In this document: positions 43,141-52,021 of the stretch, piece by piece | Layout: each line of letters starts with the position of its first letter | Numbering within the stretch: position 1 is the first letter of the stretch | Source: JBBIWA01 sp037439425 | GTDB lineage: Bacteria > Acidobacteriota > Blastocatellia > RBC074 | Length of the DNA stretch: 64,000 nt | Direction of reading: 5' to 3' | NCBI GenBank assembly: GCA_037439425.1 | Contig: JBBIWA010000005.1 | Coordinates: forward strand, 82,111-146,110 | Program-made: the position numbers and the translations under genes | The notes under the pieces: generated by a model | Databases searched by the model: none | What the model saw: the letters and a program-made list of their open reading frames with translations, nothing else | Told to the model about the DNA's origin: nothing

Positions 43141-43423
43141 TCAAATCGAAATGAAAACTCTAGCTGCCGAAGCGGAGTTTGTCAAGACCGCTTCGCCCCT
43201 CTTGACCGGGGTGGCTTTTCCATTCATTGCGATCTTCCCGCAGAGCCGGCTTTCGTTCTCTCAACCATCGGTCAGATCGCTTCTCTGGAGGGGAGAGATC
43301 ATTAGTCATATCTACCTCCTGACACACCGGCAGCAGCATCAGAAGGCGGCTTGTGACAGCGGGCAGAAGGGCTTTTTGCTGCCAGTTAGTCGTCTCTTAA
43401 TTTCACAGCAAGGAGATAAGGAA

Positions 43424-44425
43424 ATGAGAAGCTCACCCAGGCCCACGGGGTGGTTGCTGGCGCTTGCCTTGCTCTTGTTCAGTGCCGGCAGTGTTCTGGC
43501 TGCTGACCCTGGCACCCCGGTCGCTGATTGGTCCAGCACCAGTGATCAAAAGGCTGGTTCAATCCTGATCTACAACCTCTATTCATCAAATCCGACCCGA
43601 ATCGGGGTCGAAAACACCAGGCTCAGTCTGACCAATACCTCTGCTACTAGCAGAGCCTGGGTTCACCTCTTCCTCATAGATAGCGCCAGTTGCGCCCCGG
43701 CCGATACCTTTGTCTGCCTGACTCCGAATCAAACGGTCAGTTTCCTGGCTTCAGATCTCGATCCGGGGGTGACAGGTTTCATCATTGCCGTAGCTGTGGA
43801 TGCTGCTGGGGTACCCCTTAAGTTCAACTTTTTGATTGGCGAAGCTCAGATCAAGTTGGCCTCGGGCCAGGTTGCCAATCTCCCGGCCGAAGCTCTCTCA
43901 GCCATCAGCGGAATTGATCCCGGCCCTGGTGGCGATATTAGCCCTGACGGGACGCTGGTAGCAATTCGACTCGATGGGCTGGCCTATAATCAAGCTCCCC
44001 GTGTGTTAGCAGTCAGCACAATTCCCAGCGCGGCTGACGGCAATACGACGCTGATTGTGATCAATCGCATTGACGGCGATTTGACCGTGGGGGCAGCGCC
44101 AGTGGGCGACATCTTCGGCTTGCTTTTCGACGATGTGGGGCGGTCTTTCAGTTTCACCTTCTCCGGTGGGTGCCAAGTCAGGTTGCTTCTTTCCGATAAT
44201 ACGCTGCGCACGACGCCGCGCTTCTCCAGAGTTATTCCCGGAGGGCGGACCGGCTGGATGAAGTTCTGGATTGCGGGTGATGGCGGCGGCATCGTGGGAG
44301 CAGTCTTAAACGCTAATCCTCAGGCTCCGCTGATGCCGTCGTCATTTGCTGGCAGCCACAATCTCCATAAGCTGACGCTGCATACAGAGATTTTGTTCAT
44401 CCCGGTTTTCCCGCCCTCCTGTTAG
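43424..44425 (+). CDS. Secreted hypothetical protein
   Basis: 333 residues from ATG at 43424, with AAGGAGATAAGG upstream. An open frame continues upstream into the tRNA intron but has no coding sense there. The signal peptide MRSSPRPTGWLLALALLLFS ends near VLAAD. The mature part is beta-rich with a few cysteines (SCAPADTFVC; GGCQVRL) and strands such as TLVAIRLDGLAYNQAP. No domain is recognised. It seems an extracellular or periplasmic structural protein. The gene stands alone. Confidence 0.65.
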   Translation: MRSSPRPTGWLLALALLLFSAGSVLAADPGTPVADWSSTSDQKAGSILIYNLYSSNPTRIGVENTRLSLTNTSATSRAWVHLFLIDSASCAPADTFVCLTPNQTVSFLASDLDPGVTGFIIAVAVDAAGVPLKFNFLIGEAQIKLASGQVANLPAEALSAISGIDPGPGGDISPDGTLVAIRLDGLAYNQAPRVLAVSTIPSAADGNTTLIVINRIDGDLTVGAAPVGDIFGLLFDDVGRSFSFTFSGGCQVRLLLSDNTLRTTPRFSRVIPGGRTGWMKFWIAGDGGGIVGAVLNANPQAPLMPSSFAGSHNLHKLTLHTEILFIPVFPPSC

Positions 44426-44518
44426 CGAGTCACACCAGCAACCGGGAATCGCAGCATCCGTTGATGACCAGGCAGCTGAGTTTATAACGCCATCGGCGCT
44501 TTCCTACCAGAATTGTGA

Positions 44519-46942
44519 TCAACGCAAAGCAGCAAGCTCCTGCCTGGCCAGATCAGCTTCAGCGAAATCAGCTCCTCCCAACTTGATGGCGCGATCATAG
44601 GCCTGACGTGCTTTCTGGATCTCTTTGTTATCGCGCAGGACGCGCGCCAGATGGAGGTGGTAGATTGGGTTCAGCGGCTTCTTTTCGATGGCTTTGTTGA
44701 ACTGCTCTATTGCCATGCTATAGAGTTGCTTCTTGTGGAAAACATAGCCGAGCGTATCGTAGAAGCTGGCTTCAGGAAGAATCCCAATAGCGTTGCGCAC
44801 ATAATCGGCCGCTTTGTCCAGATTGCCCAAACCGCGGTCCGCTATAAGCCAGGCCAGATTGTTGTAGGCGATCGCAGCGCTGACCGAGCGCGTGTCAAAA
44901 TGGAGCGACTTCTCGTAATTCCTCACTGCCTCTTCGTAACGCCCGCGCGCCTCTTCCAGCATCCCCGTGAGCACGTGCGCCTGAGCCACTTGCAGCCTGT
45001 TGCTGGGCCGCCGATTGATTACCTCCTGCAACTGGGCAATGGCCCGGTCAGTCTGCTTTTGATTGTGATAGAAGGCGCTCAGCTCGAAGTAGGCGTTGAG
45101 GTAATTAGGGGCTACCTCAACAATCCGGCGTAACGTCTGCTCGGTCTTCGCTAAGTCATTCTGAGCCGAAAAGACGCGCACTTTCTGATCGAGCAACACC
45201 GCATCGTCCGGGCGAGAGGCCAGTAAAGCGTCCAGCTTGGTGTGTGCTGCTGCGAAGTCCTTCTGTTGGATGTAGACCGTGATCGCAGTTGAGAGCGCCA
45301 CCGGGCTGTTGGGCGCCAATTGCAGTGCTAGCTCCGCTTCGCGCCGGGCGCTATTCAGATCATTCCGCAACAAGTAGAGCATTGCCAGATTGGAGTGCGG
45401 CTCAAAGCTGCGCGCGTCTATCTGCGCAGCGCGGATCAGATCGGCTTCCGCTCCCTGGAGGTCCTGTAGTTGAATGCGCGCCACCGCGCGCGAAACGTAT
45501 CCCTTGCTCTCCAGATCTGGCAGCATCTCCGGCGTCAGGCGTGAAGCTTGAAAAGCCGCCGTATTCGCTTTCAGAAAAGCGATCCCATTGATGATCTGGT
45601 CTGCGGTTTGAATGGCTTCATTGGCTTTGCCCTGATTGAGCAAGATGCGGATCAGCATCAACAGCCCGGCCGGACTTTGCGGGTAGTAGTTGAGCAGGCT
45701 GTTGACGTAGGCGCGCGCCCGCTCCGGATCATTATTCTGCAAGTGAGCATCAGCCAGATAATAGAGCGCCGCTGGCAAGGTCGGTTCCTGCTTGAGCACC
45801 TGTTCCAGGTCCGGAATCGCCGCCTCATAGTTGCCCTTCAGCGCGTGAATGCGACCACGCACCAGCAGCGCATCAGTATCCTGCTTGTTGAGCTTAAGCG
45901 CTTCTTCAATCTGCCGGGTTGCCCCATCAAGATCGTTCTTTTCTAACAGCAGCTCAGCTAGGCGTGAGTATCCGCGAATATATTTGGGATTCTCCTTAAG
46001 AAGCTGCTGATACTCGCCGATTGCCTGATCCAGCTTCCCGGCGCGGGCGTGCAGATCGTAGAGACTGGCCCGCCCAGCGTTTTTGTCCGGGTTCAGCTCC
46101 GCCAGGCGGACGAGGTATTTCTCCGCTTCCTCAAAGCGCAGTTGCGTTTCATAAAAACGCTGAAGCGCAGTGAGCACCAGCTTGTCATGCGGGGCGAGTT
46201 CGTCCGCCCGGCGCAACTGCTCTTCAGCCTCCGCGGCCTTGCCGGTGGAGTAAAGGAAATCACCGAAAGCGAGACGGGCCAGGCTCGAGCGCGGATGCAT
46301 CTCTACGGCCTGGCGGAAGATGCGTTCGGCTTCTTGTTTGAAGCGCTCGGCTCCGGCTTGGCTCCCTGGCGCTTTGCTGCGCTGATCATAGTAGCGCGCC
46401 AAGCTCAAATGTGTTTCGAGACGTTGCGGATTGAGCTCCAGCGCACGCTTCAACTCAGCTTCAGCTTCATCCCACTGGTTGCGCGCGACCCGCACGCTGG
46501 CGCGTAGGATGTGGCCCTCGATGTGAGAGGGGTCTTTTTGCAGCACCTCATCGGCCAAGCGGCTGGCCTCCCTGTCATCCTTGACATATTGCAGGTAGAT
46601 ATTGCCCAGCTGCACGCGTGCATCGAGGTGGTTTTCGTCCAGCTCTACCGTTTGCTTGAAAGCGTCAAAAGCTTCCTGCAGATTGCCAAGCCCCAGATTA
46701 GCTTCACCCAGACCATAGTAGGCGGCAACCAGCCGCTTATCAATTAGCAGCGCATTGCGGAACTCGATTCTCGCCTCTGCGTAGAGCTTCTGCTCAAGAT
46801 ACTGCTGGCCCCGCTCCATATGTCTCGTCTTGGCTTTCTCTGAATCCTCCTTGCAGGCAGCCATAAAGAAACAAAGCAGAGTCAGGGCTGAGATAATAAA
46901 GAGGCGGATCGGCAAGTAAGTGCACCACTTGGTTTGCATCAT
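44519..46942 (-). CDS. TPR-repeat lipoprotein
   Basis: About 807 residues. A start at 46942 (ATG with GAGGA upstream) is preferred over the more upstream TTG at 46966. A signal with lipobox-like FMAAC (Cys near residue 30) is followed by about 20 tetratricopeptide repeats, first seen in YLEQKLYAEARIEFRNALLI and ending near EIQKARQAYDRAIKLGGADF. The whole resembles TPR lipoproteins of exopolysaccharide/PEP-CTERM systems (PrsT-like), but no exosortase or sugar genes are adjacent. It probably acts as an outer-membrane or periplasmic scaffold. Confidence 0.8.
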   Translation of the reverse strand: MMQTKWCTYLPIRLFIISALTLLCFFMAACKEDSEKAKTRHMERGQQYLEQKLYAEARIEFRNALLIDKRLVAAYYGLGEANLGLGNLQEAFDAFKQTVELDENHLDARVQLGNIYLQYVKDDREASRLADEVLQKDPSHIEGHILRASVRVARNQWDEAEAELKRALELNPQRLETHLSLARYYDQRSKAPGSQAGAERFKQEAERIFRQAVEMHPRSSLARLAFGDFLYSTGKAAEAEEQLRRADELAPHDKLVLTALQRFYETQLRFEEAEKYLVRLAELNPDKNAGRASLYDLHARAGKLDQAIGEYQQLLKENPKYIRGYSRLAELLLEKNDLDGATRQIEEALKLNKQDTDALLVRGRIHALKGNYEAAIPDLEQVLKQEPTLPAALYYLADAHLQNNDPERARAYVNSLLNYYPQSPAGLLMLIRILLNQGKANEAIQTADQIINGIAFLKANTAAFQASRLTPEMLPDLESKGYVSRAVARIQLQDLQGAEADLIRAAQIDARSFEPHSNLAMLYLLRNDLNSARREAELALQLAPNSPVALSTAITVYIQQKDFAAAHTKLDALLASRPDDAVLLDQKVRVFSAQNDLAKTEQTLRRIVEVAPNYLNAYFELSAFYHNQKQTDRAIAQLQEVINRRPSNRLQVAQAHVLTGMLEEARGRYEEAVRNYEKSLHFDTRSVSAAIAYNNLAWLIADRGLGNLDKAADYVRNAIGILPEASFYDTLGYVFHKKQLYSMAIEQFNKAIEKKPLNPIYHLHLARVLRDNKEIQKARQAYDRAIKLGGADFAEADLARQELAALR

Positions 46943-47163
46943 CGCTATCCTCATCTCGCGAAGCAAGAAGTGCCCATAGGAAAGTTGTGGGCCAGGGTCG
47001 CACCTGATGAGCCGCGAGGAGTGTAACGTAACCTACTTCCCGAAGCAAGCGTTTCGGCCGAAGCCGAACAGACGACGGCTGCTGCCATTTGCCTTCTGAC
47101 ACAGCCCAACCGATAATGCCTGGCGAGATCCTGAGCAATTTAAATTCTGGAAAGAGAAAGAGG

Positions 47164-47757
47164 ATGATGGAAAATAACTGGAACATGGACCTTGACAAAA
47201 TAGCTGAGGGCGTGCGCCTGATCCTGGAAGGGATTGGCGAAGACCTGGCGCGCCCTGGCATTGCTGATACGCCGCGTCGTGTGGCGGAAATGTACGCTGA
47301 AGTTTGCAGTGGGATGCACGAAGACCCGAGGAGCGAACTTAAAGTTATCACCTCTGAGACTCATGACGAGATCGTCATGGTGAAAGACATCCCGCTCTTT
47401 TCGCTCTGCGAGCACCACTTGGCCCCCTTCGTTGGCTCGGCCCATATCGCCTACATTCCGAAGGATGGCCGCATCGTTGGTCTGTCGAAGCTGGCTCGCA
47501 TCGCCGACATCTTTGCTCGGCGGCTACAGGTGCAGGAGCGCTTGACGACGCAGATCGCTGAGCTGCTCTATCACGGCGAGCTGCAACCCAAGGGTGTGAT
47601 GGTAGTTATCGAAGCCGTCCATCTGTGCATGGTCATGCGCGGCGTCAAGAAACCGGGCGCAACGACAATTACTTCGGCAGTGCGCGGAGTGTTTCGCTCA
47701 GACGAACGCACGCGTATTGAAGCTATGTCACTTCTGATCGAGAATCGGCGCTTGTAG
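47164..47757 (+). CDS. folE: GTP cyclohydrolase I
   Basis: About 197 residues from ATG at 47164, preceded by AAGAGG. It opens folate/pterin synthesis by turning GTP into dihydroneopterin triphosphate. Zinc ligands: Cys and His in SLCEHHLAPF, and the later Cys in HLCMVMRGV. ARPGIADTPRRVAEMYAE, YIPKDGRIVGLSKLARIADI and YHGELQPKGVMV complete the signature. Its product feeds QueD as well as folate. It stands alone between the TPR gene and the HxlR regulator. Confidence 0.95.
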   Translation: MMENNWNMDLDKIAEGVRLILEGIGEDLARPGIADTPRRVAEMYAEVCSGMHEDPRSELKVITSETHDEIVMVKDIPLFSLCEHHLAPFVGSAHIAYIPKDGRIVGLSKLARIADIFARRLQVQERLTTQIAELLYHGELQPKGVMVVIEAVHLCMVMRGVKKPGATTITSAVRGVFRSDERTRIEAMSLLIENRRL

Positions 47758-48147
47758 AAAGAATTTGTAGAAAGAATGAAGAGGCAAAGACGGGAACTCG
47801 ATAGTCGTCTCTCCCGATCCCTTTTCGGTCGCAGACTCTTTCTGAGCTATCGTCACTAAAACTCTTGACTCTCAATCTCAGATAGGTGTTAGGCTGGTCT
47901 TGCAAGAAGATGCCCATCTTCATACCAGCTGCTCAGGCTACGGGTTCGCCATAAAGTGTTGAGCCTGGTTTAGAATGCTACACAAAGTACCAATCGTTAA
48001 TTCGCTATGAAGAGGCACAATGCATAGCTCCTTCAGGTCTGCATTTCTTGAGCGCTACATAGCTACCCTGTCGCCGTACTTGCGCAAAGCCTGATCATCC
48101 CAATGCAGGGATAGCTTTTTGCCCTTGAGGTAGCTAATGTGATTGCC
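47758..48147. other. Intergenic; in-frame coding-like tail after HxlR stop
   Basis: No standard gene. On the minus strand, the frame of the HxlR gene continues beyond its TAG stop as GNHISYLKGKKLSLHWDDQA then LRKYGDRVAM before the next stop. This looks coding in composition, but matches nothing I know, and may be the tail of a decayed gene. Confidence 0.35.
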
Positions 48148-48540
48148 CTAATCATCTACTGCTTCGGGCGCTTCATTCAGAACTTCCCCTTGATCAACGG
48201 CTTGCTGAAGCCGCCGTACTTCATCAATGATTCCCATGAAGCGGAGACCGAATGGAGTCAGACGATATTCCACCTCGATCGGTGGCTTCTCACCAAAGAC
48301 CGTGCGCTGCAGGATGCCGAAGCGGATCATCTTACGCAGCCGCTCGTGCATCACCTTTGCGGACAGCCCAGGACAGGCCCGAAGAAACGCGCTTGGCCGA
48401 CTATAGCCTTCGGCGCACAACTGGAGTAACCGAACCGACCATTTGCATCCGATGATGCTCTCCAGCATGGAAGCGACAGAAATGGAATTGCCGCCCCTGG
48501 TTTCGCCTTGCGCACGAGCTGAGGATTGGTTCTGAATCAT
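48148..48540 (-). CDS. HxlR-family transcriptional regulator
   Basis: 130 residues with the HxlR winged-HTH layout: LESIIGCKWSVRLLQLCAEG (residues 26-45), RPSAFLRACPGLSAKVMHER, LRKMIRFGILQRTVF and the IEVEYRLTPFGLRFMGIIDE wing. HxlR proteins sense redox or small electrophiles, often through a Cys near the start; here Cys 32 (GCKW) is present. It is divergent from the protoglobin pseudogene across about 106 bp with a palindrome (48576-48590) likely to be its operator. It may once have regulated that gene. Confidence 0.85.
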   Translation of the reverse strand: MIQNQSSARAQGETRGGNSISVASMLESIIGCKWSVRLLQLCAEGYSRPSAFLRACPGLSAKVMHERLRKMIRFGILQRTVFGEKPPIEVEYRLTPFGLRFMGIIDEVRRLQQAVDQGEVLNEAPEAVDD

Positions 48541-48575
48541 TTCGTAGCTACCTTACCGAGAAGTGTCTTCTTTCA

Positions 48576-48590
48576 AGGCGTTACGCGCCT
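48576..48590. promoter_or_regulatory. Candidate HxlR operator palindrome
   Basis: AGGCG-TTACG-CGCCT, a 5-bp-arm palindrome in the divergent gap between the HxlR gene and the protoglobin remnant. Position and symmetry suit a dimeric regulator; no second copy is found in the gap. Confidence 0.35.
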
Positions 48591-48646
48591 ATTATCTCGT
48601 ATAGCGATAAGCGCCTTCAGCCACAAGACGTGAGAGGAGACTCTCT

Positions 48647-48955
48647 ATGAAAGAGGTAATAAACATTCCCGGATACACCTATGGAACCGGCCAGGTTTCG
48701 CCTTCTGCCCTCACACTTGCCGATTCCGAGCTGGTGAAGAAGAGCCTACTGTTTGGCGACGAAGACGTCAAGTACCTACGCCTCTCGCCTGAAGGGCTGC
48801 AGGAGCAGATCGAGGAGATCCTGGACGTGTGGTAGGGGATGGTGGGTTCGAGTCCCTACTTGCTCGGTCCGTTGACTGGCAGAGACGATGGCAAGCTGCC
48901 CGGAGAGTACCCAGGCAGCACCGCCGATTTATAAATCCTTGGGAACTAGAATGAG
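48647..48955 (+). pseudogene. Decayed protoglobin (globin-coupled sensor type) gene
   Basis: The intact first 62 codons (INIPGYTYGTGQVSPSALTL, DEDVKYLRL, EQIEEILDVW) match the N-terminus of protoglobins, where DxWYGFVGSxPxLL follows. Here the Tyr codon is TAG, after which the frame still reads GMVGSSPYLL, then GKLPGEYPG, a decayed QWILDT (ILGT), then more stops. So the haem-binding portion is lost. The ATG has GAGAGGAGAC upstream, a good ribosome binding site. The product, if made, would be a 62-residue fragment. Confidence 0.75.
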
Positions 48956-49298
48956 TACGTGGTTTGTGGCGGTGCGTTGGCGGCTGTCAGCCGGGGCGCG
49001 CGCGTTCAGGCCGCGCCGCGATACCAAAACTGCTAGTAGTGTGGTGTGCAAACCTATCAAGCCACTACGGCGGATTCTCAGAACTACATATATTGACTCA
49101 GTTTGAGAAATCTCCAGGGAAGAAGTCTGCGGCGGTCTTTGTGAGTTGCTCTTCTTGTCTTCCTACTTTCATCCGAATTGTTTATACTGGATTTCGCTTT
49201 CGGCATCATTTGCATCATCAGTTCTATTGAGTGAGCCACCTCCCCAGGAGGGGGGGGGACAGCTTTTTCCCTGTCAACCGCAGTCAGGCAGCAGGACA
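48956..49298. other. Intergenic, no gene seen
   Basis: About 340 bp between the protoglobin remnant and purF. It has no convincing frame. TATACT at 49183-49188 could be a -10 for purF, but no -35 lies at a good distance. Confidence 0.4.
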
Positions 49299-50723
49299 AT
49301 GTTTGATAAGTTTCGAGAAGAGTGTGGAGTGTTTGGCATCTACGGCCATGCGGAAGCGGCGCGCCTCACCTATCTGGGACTTTACGCGTTGCAACATCGT
49401 GGGCAGGAGTCGGCTGGCATTGTCTCGTCGGACGGTGCGCGGCTGCATACCGAGCGCGGCATGGGCTATGTCAGCGAAATCTTCCACGAAGACAATCTGG
49501 CGCGCTTGCCTGGCGCAGCGGCCATCGGGCACGTGCGCTACTCGACGGCAGGCAAAGTGAGCCTCAATGAGGCGCAGCCTTTCACGGTCAAATGCAGCCT
49601 TGGCCAGGTGGCGCTCTGCCACAACGGCAATCTGCCCGATGCCAGCGAGGTGCGCCGCCAGCTTGAGCGCGAGGGCGCGATCTTCTCTTCGACTTCAGAT
49701 ACTGAAGTGGTGCTGCATCGGATCGCTCGCTCGCGCGCGGATAATCTGCCGGATGCGCTCATCGAAGCGCTGCGCCACGATGAAGGAGCTTTCTCTATGC
49801 TCTTTATCACGCCCAGGAGCCTGATTGCCGTGCGCGACCCGCGCGGGTTTAGACCGCTTTGTCTGGGGATGTTAGACGGGGCCGTAGTACTGGCTTCTGA
49901 AACCTGCGCCTTTGACCTGATCGGTGCGACTTACCTGCGCGATATTGGGCCGGGCGAAATGGTCATCGTGGATGAGAGCGGAATGCGCTCGCTCAATCCC
50001 TTCCCGCTCCGTCGCCACACGCACTGCATCTTCGAGCACGTCTACTTTTCGCGCCCCGATTCGGTTGTCTTCGGTCGCAGCGTTAACAAGAGTCGTCACC
50101 TGCTAGGCCGCTACCTGGCGCGCGAATGTCCGGCGGATGCTGACATCGTAGTGCCAGTGCCAGATTCGGGTGTGGCGGCAGCGATAGGTTACGCCTCCGA
50201 ATCGGGACTCAAGTTCCGCTTCGGACTGGTCCGTAACCATTACGTCGGGCGCACCTTCATCGAGCCGCAACAGCAGATTCGCCACTTCGGCGTCAAGGTC
50301 AAGCTCAATCCAGTGCGCGATCTGATCGAAGGCAAACGGGTGGTGCTGATTGATGATTCGATTGTGCGCGGGACGACTTCCAGGAAGATCGTCAAAATGG
50401 TGCGCGACGCTGGCGCTAAAGAGGTTCATATGCGCATCAGTTGCCCGCCGACGGTCTCGCCTTGCTATTACGGCGTAGACACGCCCACCCGTGAAGAGTT
50501 GATCGCCGCGCAGAAATCGGTAGCTGAGATTTGCCAATTCATTGGCGCTGATTCGCTCGGTTACCTCAGTCTCAAAGGATTGCTCGAAGCCTGCGGCGAT
50601 CCCGACAACACGCGGTTCTGCACAGCTTGCTATACGGGCCGCTACCCTACTCAGCTCGGTCCGCGAGTTGAGACCAGGCAAGAGAGAGAAGAACAAAATC
50701 TAGTTTCCATCACCGGCGACTGA
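49299..50723 (+). CDS. purF: Amidophosphoribosyltransferase
   Basis: 474 residues from ATG at 49299. The first step of purine synthesis, joining glutamine-derived ammonia to PRPP. The class II glutamine amidotransferase Cys is C9 (REECGVFGIYGHAEAARL); the 8-residue propeptide would be removed, as in Bacillus-type enzymes. The PRPP motif is VVLIDDSIVRGTTSRKI. Cysteines in HTHCIFEH, ISCPPT and FCTACYTG match the Fe-S-bearing type. An upstream extension to 49146 lacks a signal and is rejected. It is followed by two unrelated small genes and then purM. Confidence 0.94.
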   Translation: MFDKFREECGVFGIYGHAEAARLTYLGLYALQHRGQESAGIVSSDGARLHTERGMGYVSEIFHEDNLARLPGAAAIGHVRYSTAGKVSLNEAQPFTVKCSLGQVALCHNGNLPDASEVRRQLEREGAIFSSTSDTEVVLHRIARSRADNLPDALIEALRHDEGAFSMLFITPRSLIAVRDPRGFRPLCLGMLDGAVVLASETCAFDLIGATYLRDIGPGEMVIVDESGMRSLNPFPLRRHTHCIFEHVYFSRPDSVVFGRSVNKSRHLLGRYLARECPADADIVVPVPDSGVAAAIGYASESGLKFRFGLVRNHYVGRTFIEPQQQIRHFGVKVKLNPVRDLIEGKRVVLIDDSIVRGTTSRKIVKMVRDAGAKEVHMRISCPPTVSPCYYGVDTPTREELIAAQKSVAEICQFIGADSLGYLSLKGLLEACGDPDNTRFCTACYTGRYPTQLGPRVETRQEREEQNLVSITGD

Positions 50724-50725
50724 AG

Positions 50726-51685
50726 ATGCCTAAAAGAGAGAAGAAATCAATCCCCTTGATTATGCTGGCGCTGGTGCTTGCTGGCGTCGCGCTTATCTAC
50801 CAGCAGTGCTTTCGCAAGCCTGAAGAACCGCCCTTTGTCACCGGCGGCCGGCTGCAGGTCTTAGCACTCGATGTCGGGCAAGGTGATAGCCTGCTGATCA
50901 TTTCGCCCGGCGGCAAGAACGTGCTGATTGACGCGGGAACTCCGCAGTCAGGGGATGAAGTTGTCGCAGCGCTGCAAAAGCACGGCATCAGCAGTCTCGA
51001 TCTGGTGGTCGCCACGCATCCCCACTCCGACCATATTGGCGGGATCAGGCGAGTGCTCGATAATTTCCCGGTCCGGAATTTCCTAGACAGCGGGCAGGAT
51101 TATCCCAGCGCTACTTACGAGCGCCTGCTCCGGAGCATCAAGGAGAAAGGCGTCAACTACATCGCGGCGAAGAAGGGGCAGACCTTTGAGCTTGATTCAG
51201 GCGCCAGGCTTGAGGTGCTCAATCCGATGGGCGACGGGAGCTGGATCACTGAAGTGCGATCTGGCGGCAGCGTCCAGAATGCTAATTCCGTAGTATTGCG
51301 CTTGAGCTATGGCAGTTTCGCCATGATCTTTACGGGCGATGCCGAAGCTGAGACTGAAGCGGAGATAATGAAAGCGGGCCGGAATCTAGGCGCGCAAGTG
51401 CTCAAAGTAGGTCATCACGGCTCGCGCTACGCCTCCAGCAGTGATTTCCTGAGCGCAGTGCGACCGCAAGTCGCTATCATCTCGTGCGGGGCCGACAATA
51501 AGTATGGCCATCCATCACAAGAGACGCTCAACCGGCTGCGACGCCACCAGATTCAGGTTTACCGGACGGACCTGCATGGCGAGATCGTCATTGTCTCTGA
51601 TGGCAGCAGCTTCCAGGTGCAGCCTGTCAGAGAGGTGGAGATCGTTCAGGTGTGGCAAGGGCGGGCAGCGAGCAGAAGCGAGTGA
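50726..51685 (+). CDS. Membrane-anchored MBL-fold protein, ComEC C-terminus-like
   Basis: 319 residues. One N-terminal membrane segment (about 8-26, IPLIMLALVLAGVALIYQQC) anchors a metallo-beta-lactamase domain of the ComEC/Rec2 type: LDVGQGDSLLIISPGG (about 49-64), metal-binding THPHSDHIGG (H98, H100, D102, H103), IFTGDAEAE and VLKVGHHGSRYASS. It lacks the ComEC competence membrane barrel. Stand-alone forms may be nucleases or peptidoglycan-related hydrolases; no substrate is known. It starts 2 bp after purF, so it is co-transcribed, and is followed by DUF3006. Confidence 0.84.
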   Translation: MPKREKKSIPLIMLALVLAGVALIYQQCFRKPEEPPFVTGGRLQVLALDVGQGDSLLIISPGGKNVLIDAGTPQSGDEVVAALQKHGISSLDLVVATHPHSDHIGGIRRVLDNFPVRNFLDSGQDYPSATYERLLRSIKEKGVNYIAAKKGQTFELDSGARLEVLNPMGDGSWITEVRSGGSVQNANSVVLRLSYGSFAMIFTGDAEAETEAEIMKAGRNLGAQVLKVGHHGSRYASSSDFLSAVRPQVAIISCGADNKYGHPSQETLNRLRRHQIQVYRTDLHGEIVIVSDGSSFQVQPVREVEIVQVWQGRAASRSE

Positions 51686-51713
51686 GTTACTGAAGGCCGG
51701 ATGAGGATGGCTT

Positions 51714-51989
51714 ATGTCTGAAGAGAGAAAGGAAAGCTTGGCAGGTGTGCCGGTCTTTATTGATCGGATCGAAGAGGGCCTGGCAGTGATTGTGCTGAGC
51801 GAGGACGATGAATTTCAGTTCGATCTCCCGCTCAGGTATCTTCCCGCTGGGGTTAAAGAAGGCGACCATTTAAGGCTCAACTTCCAACTCGATTCGGCAA
51901 GCACGGAAGCGACTCGTCAGCGGATTGCGGCACTGAAAAAAGAATTAACCAAAGATGCCGACCCCGATCAGATGAATTTCAAACTCTAA
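51714..51989 (+). CDS. DUF3006 domain protein
   Basis: 91 residues matching DUF3006: FIDRIEEGLAVIVLSEDDEF, QFDLPLRYLPAGVKEGDHLR, then a charged helical C-terminus. Members almost always sit next to ComEC-like MBL genes, as here, but have no known activity. The start ATG lies 28 bp after the preceding stop. Confidence 0.8.
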   Translation: MSEERKESLAGVPVFIDRIEEGLAVIVLSEDDEFQFDLPLRYLPAGVKEGDHLRLNFQLDSASTEATRQRIAALKKELTKDADPDQMNFKL

Positions 51990-52021
51990 TCACATCTGAA
52001 GTGCCCTATTCGGGAGCTGTC

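Noticed and set aside
48841..48860. GGTGGGTTCGAGTCCCTAC looks like a tRNA T-arm
   Set aside because: It is in the decayed protoglobin frame (GMVGSSPY), the stem pairs poorly and no other tRNA arm is near.
48647..48930. TAG read as an amino acid in the protoglobin gene
   Set aside because: Other genes in the window end in TAG normally, further stops follow, and there is no sign of a recoding signal.
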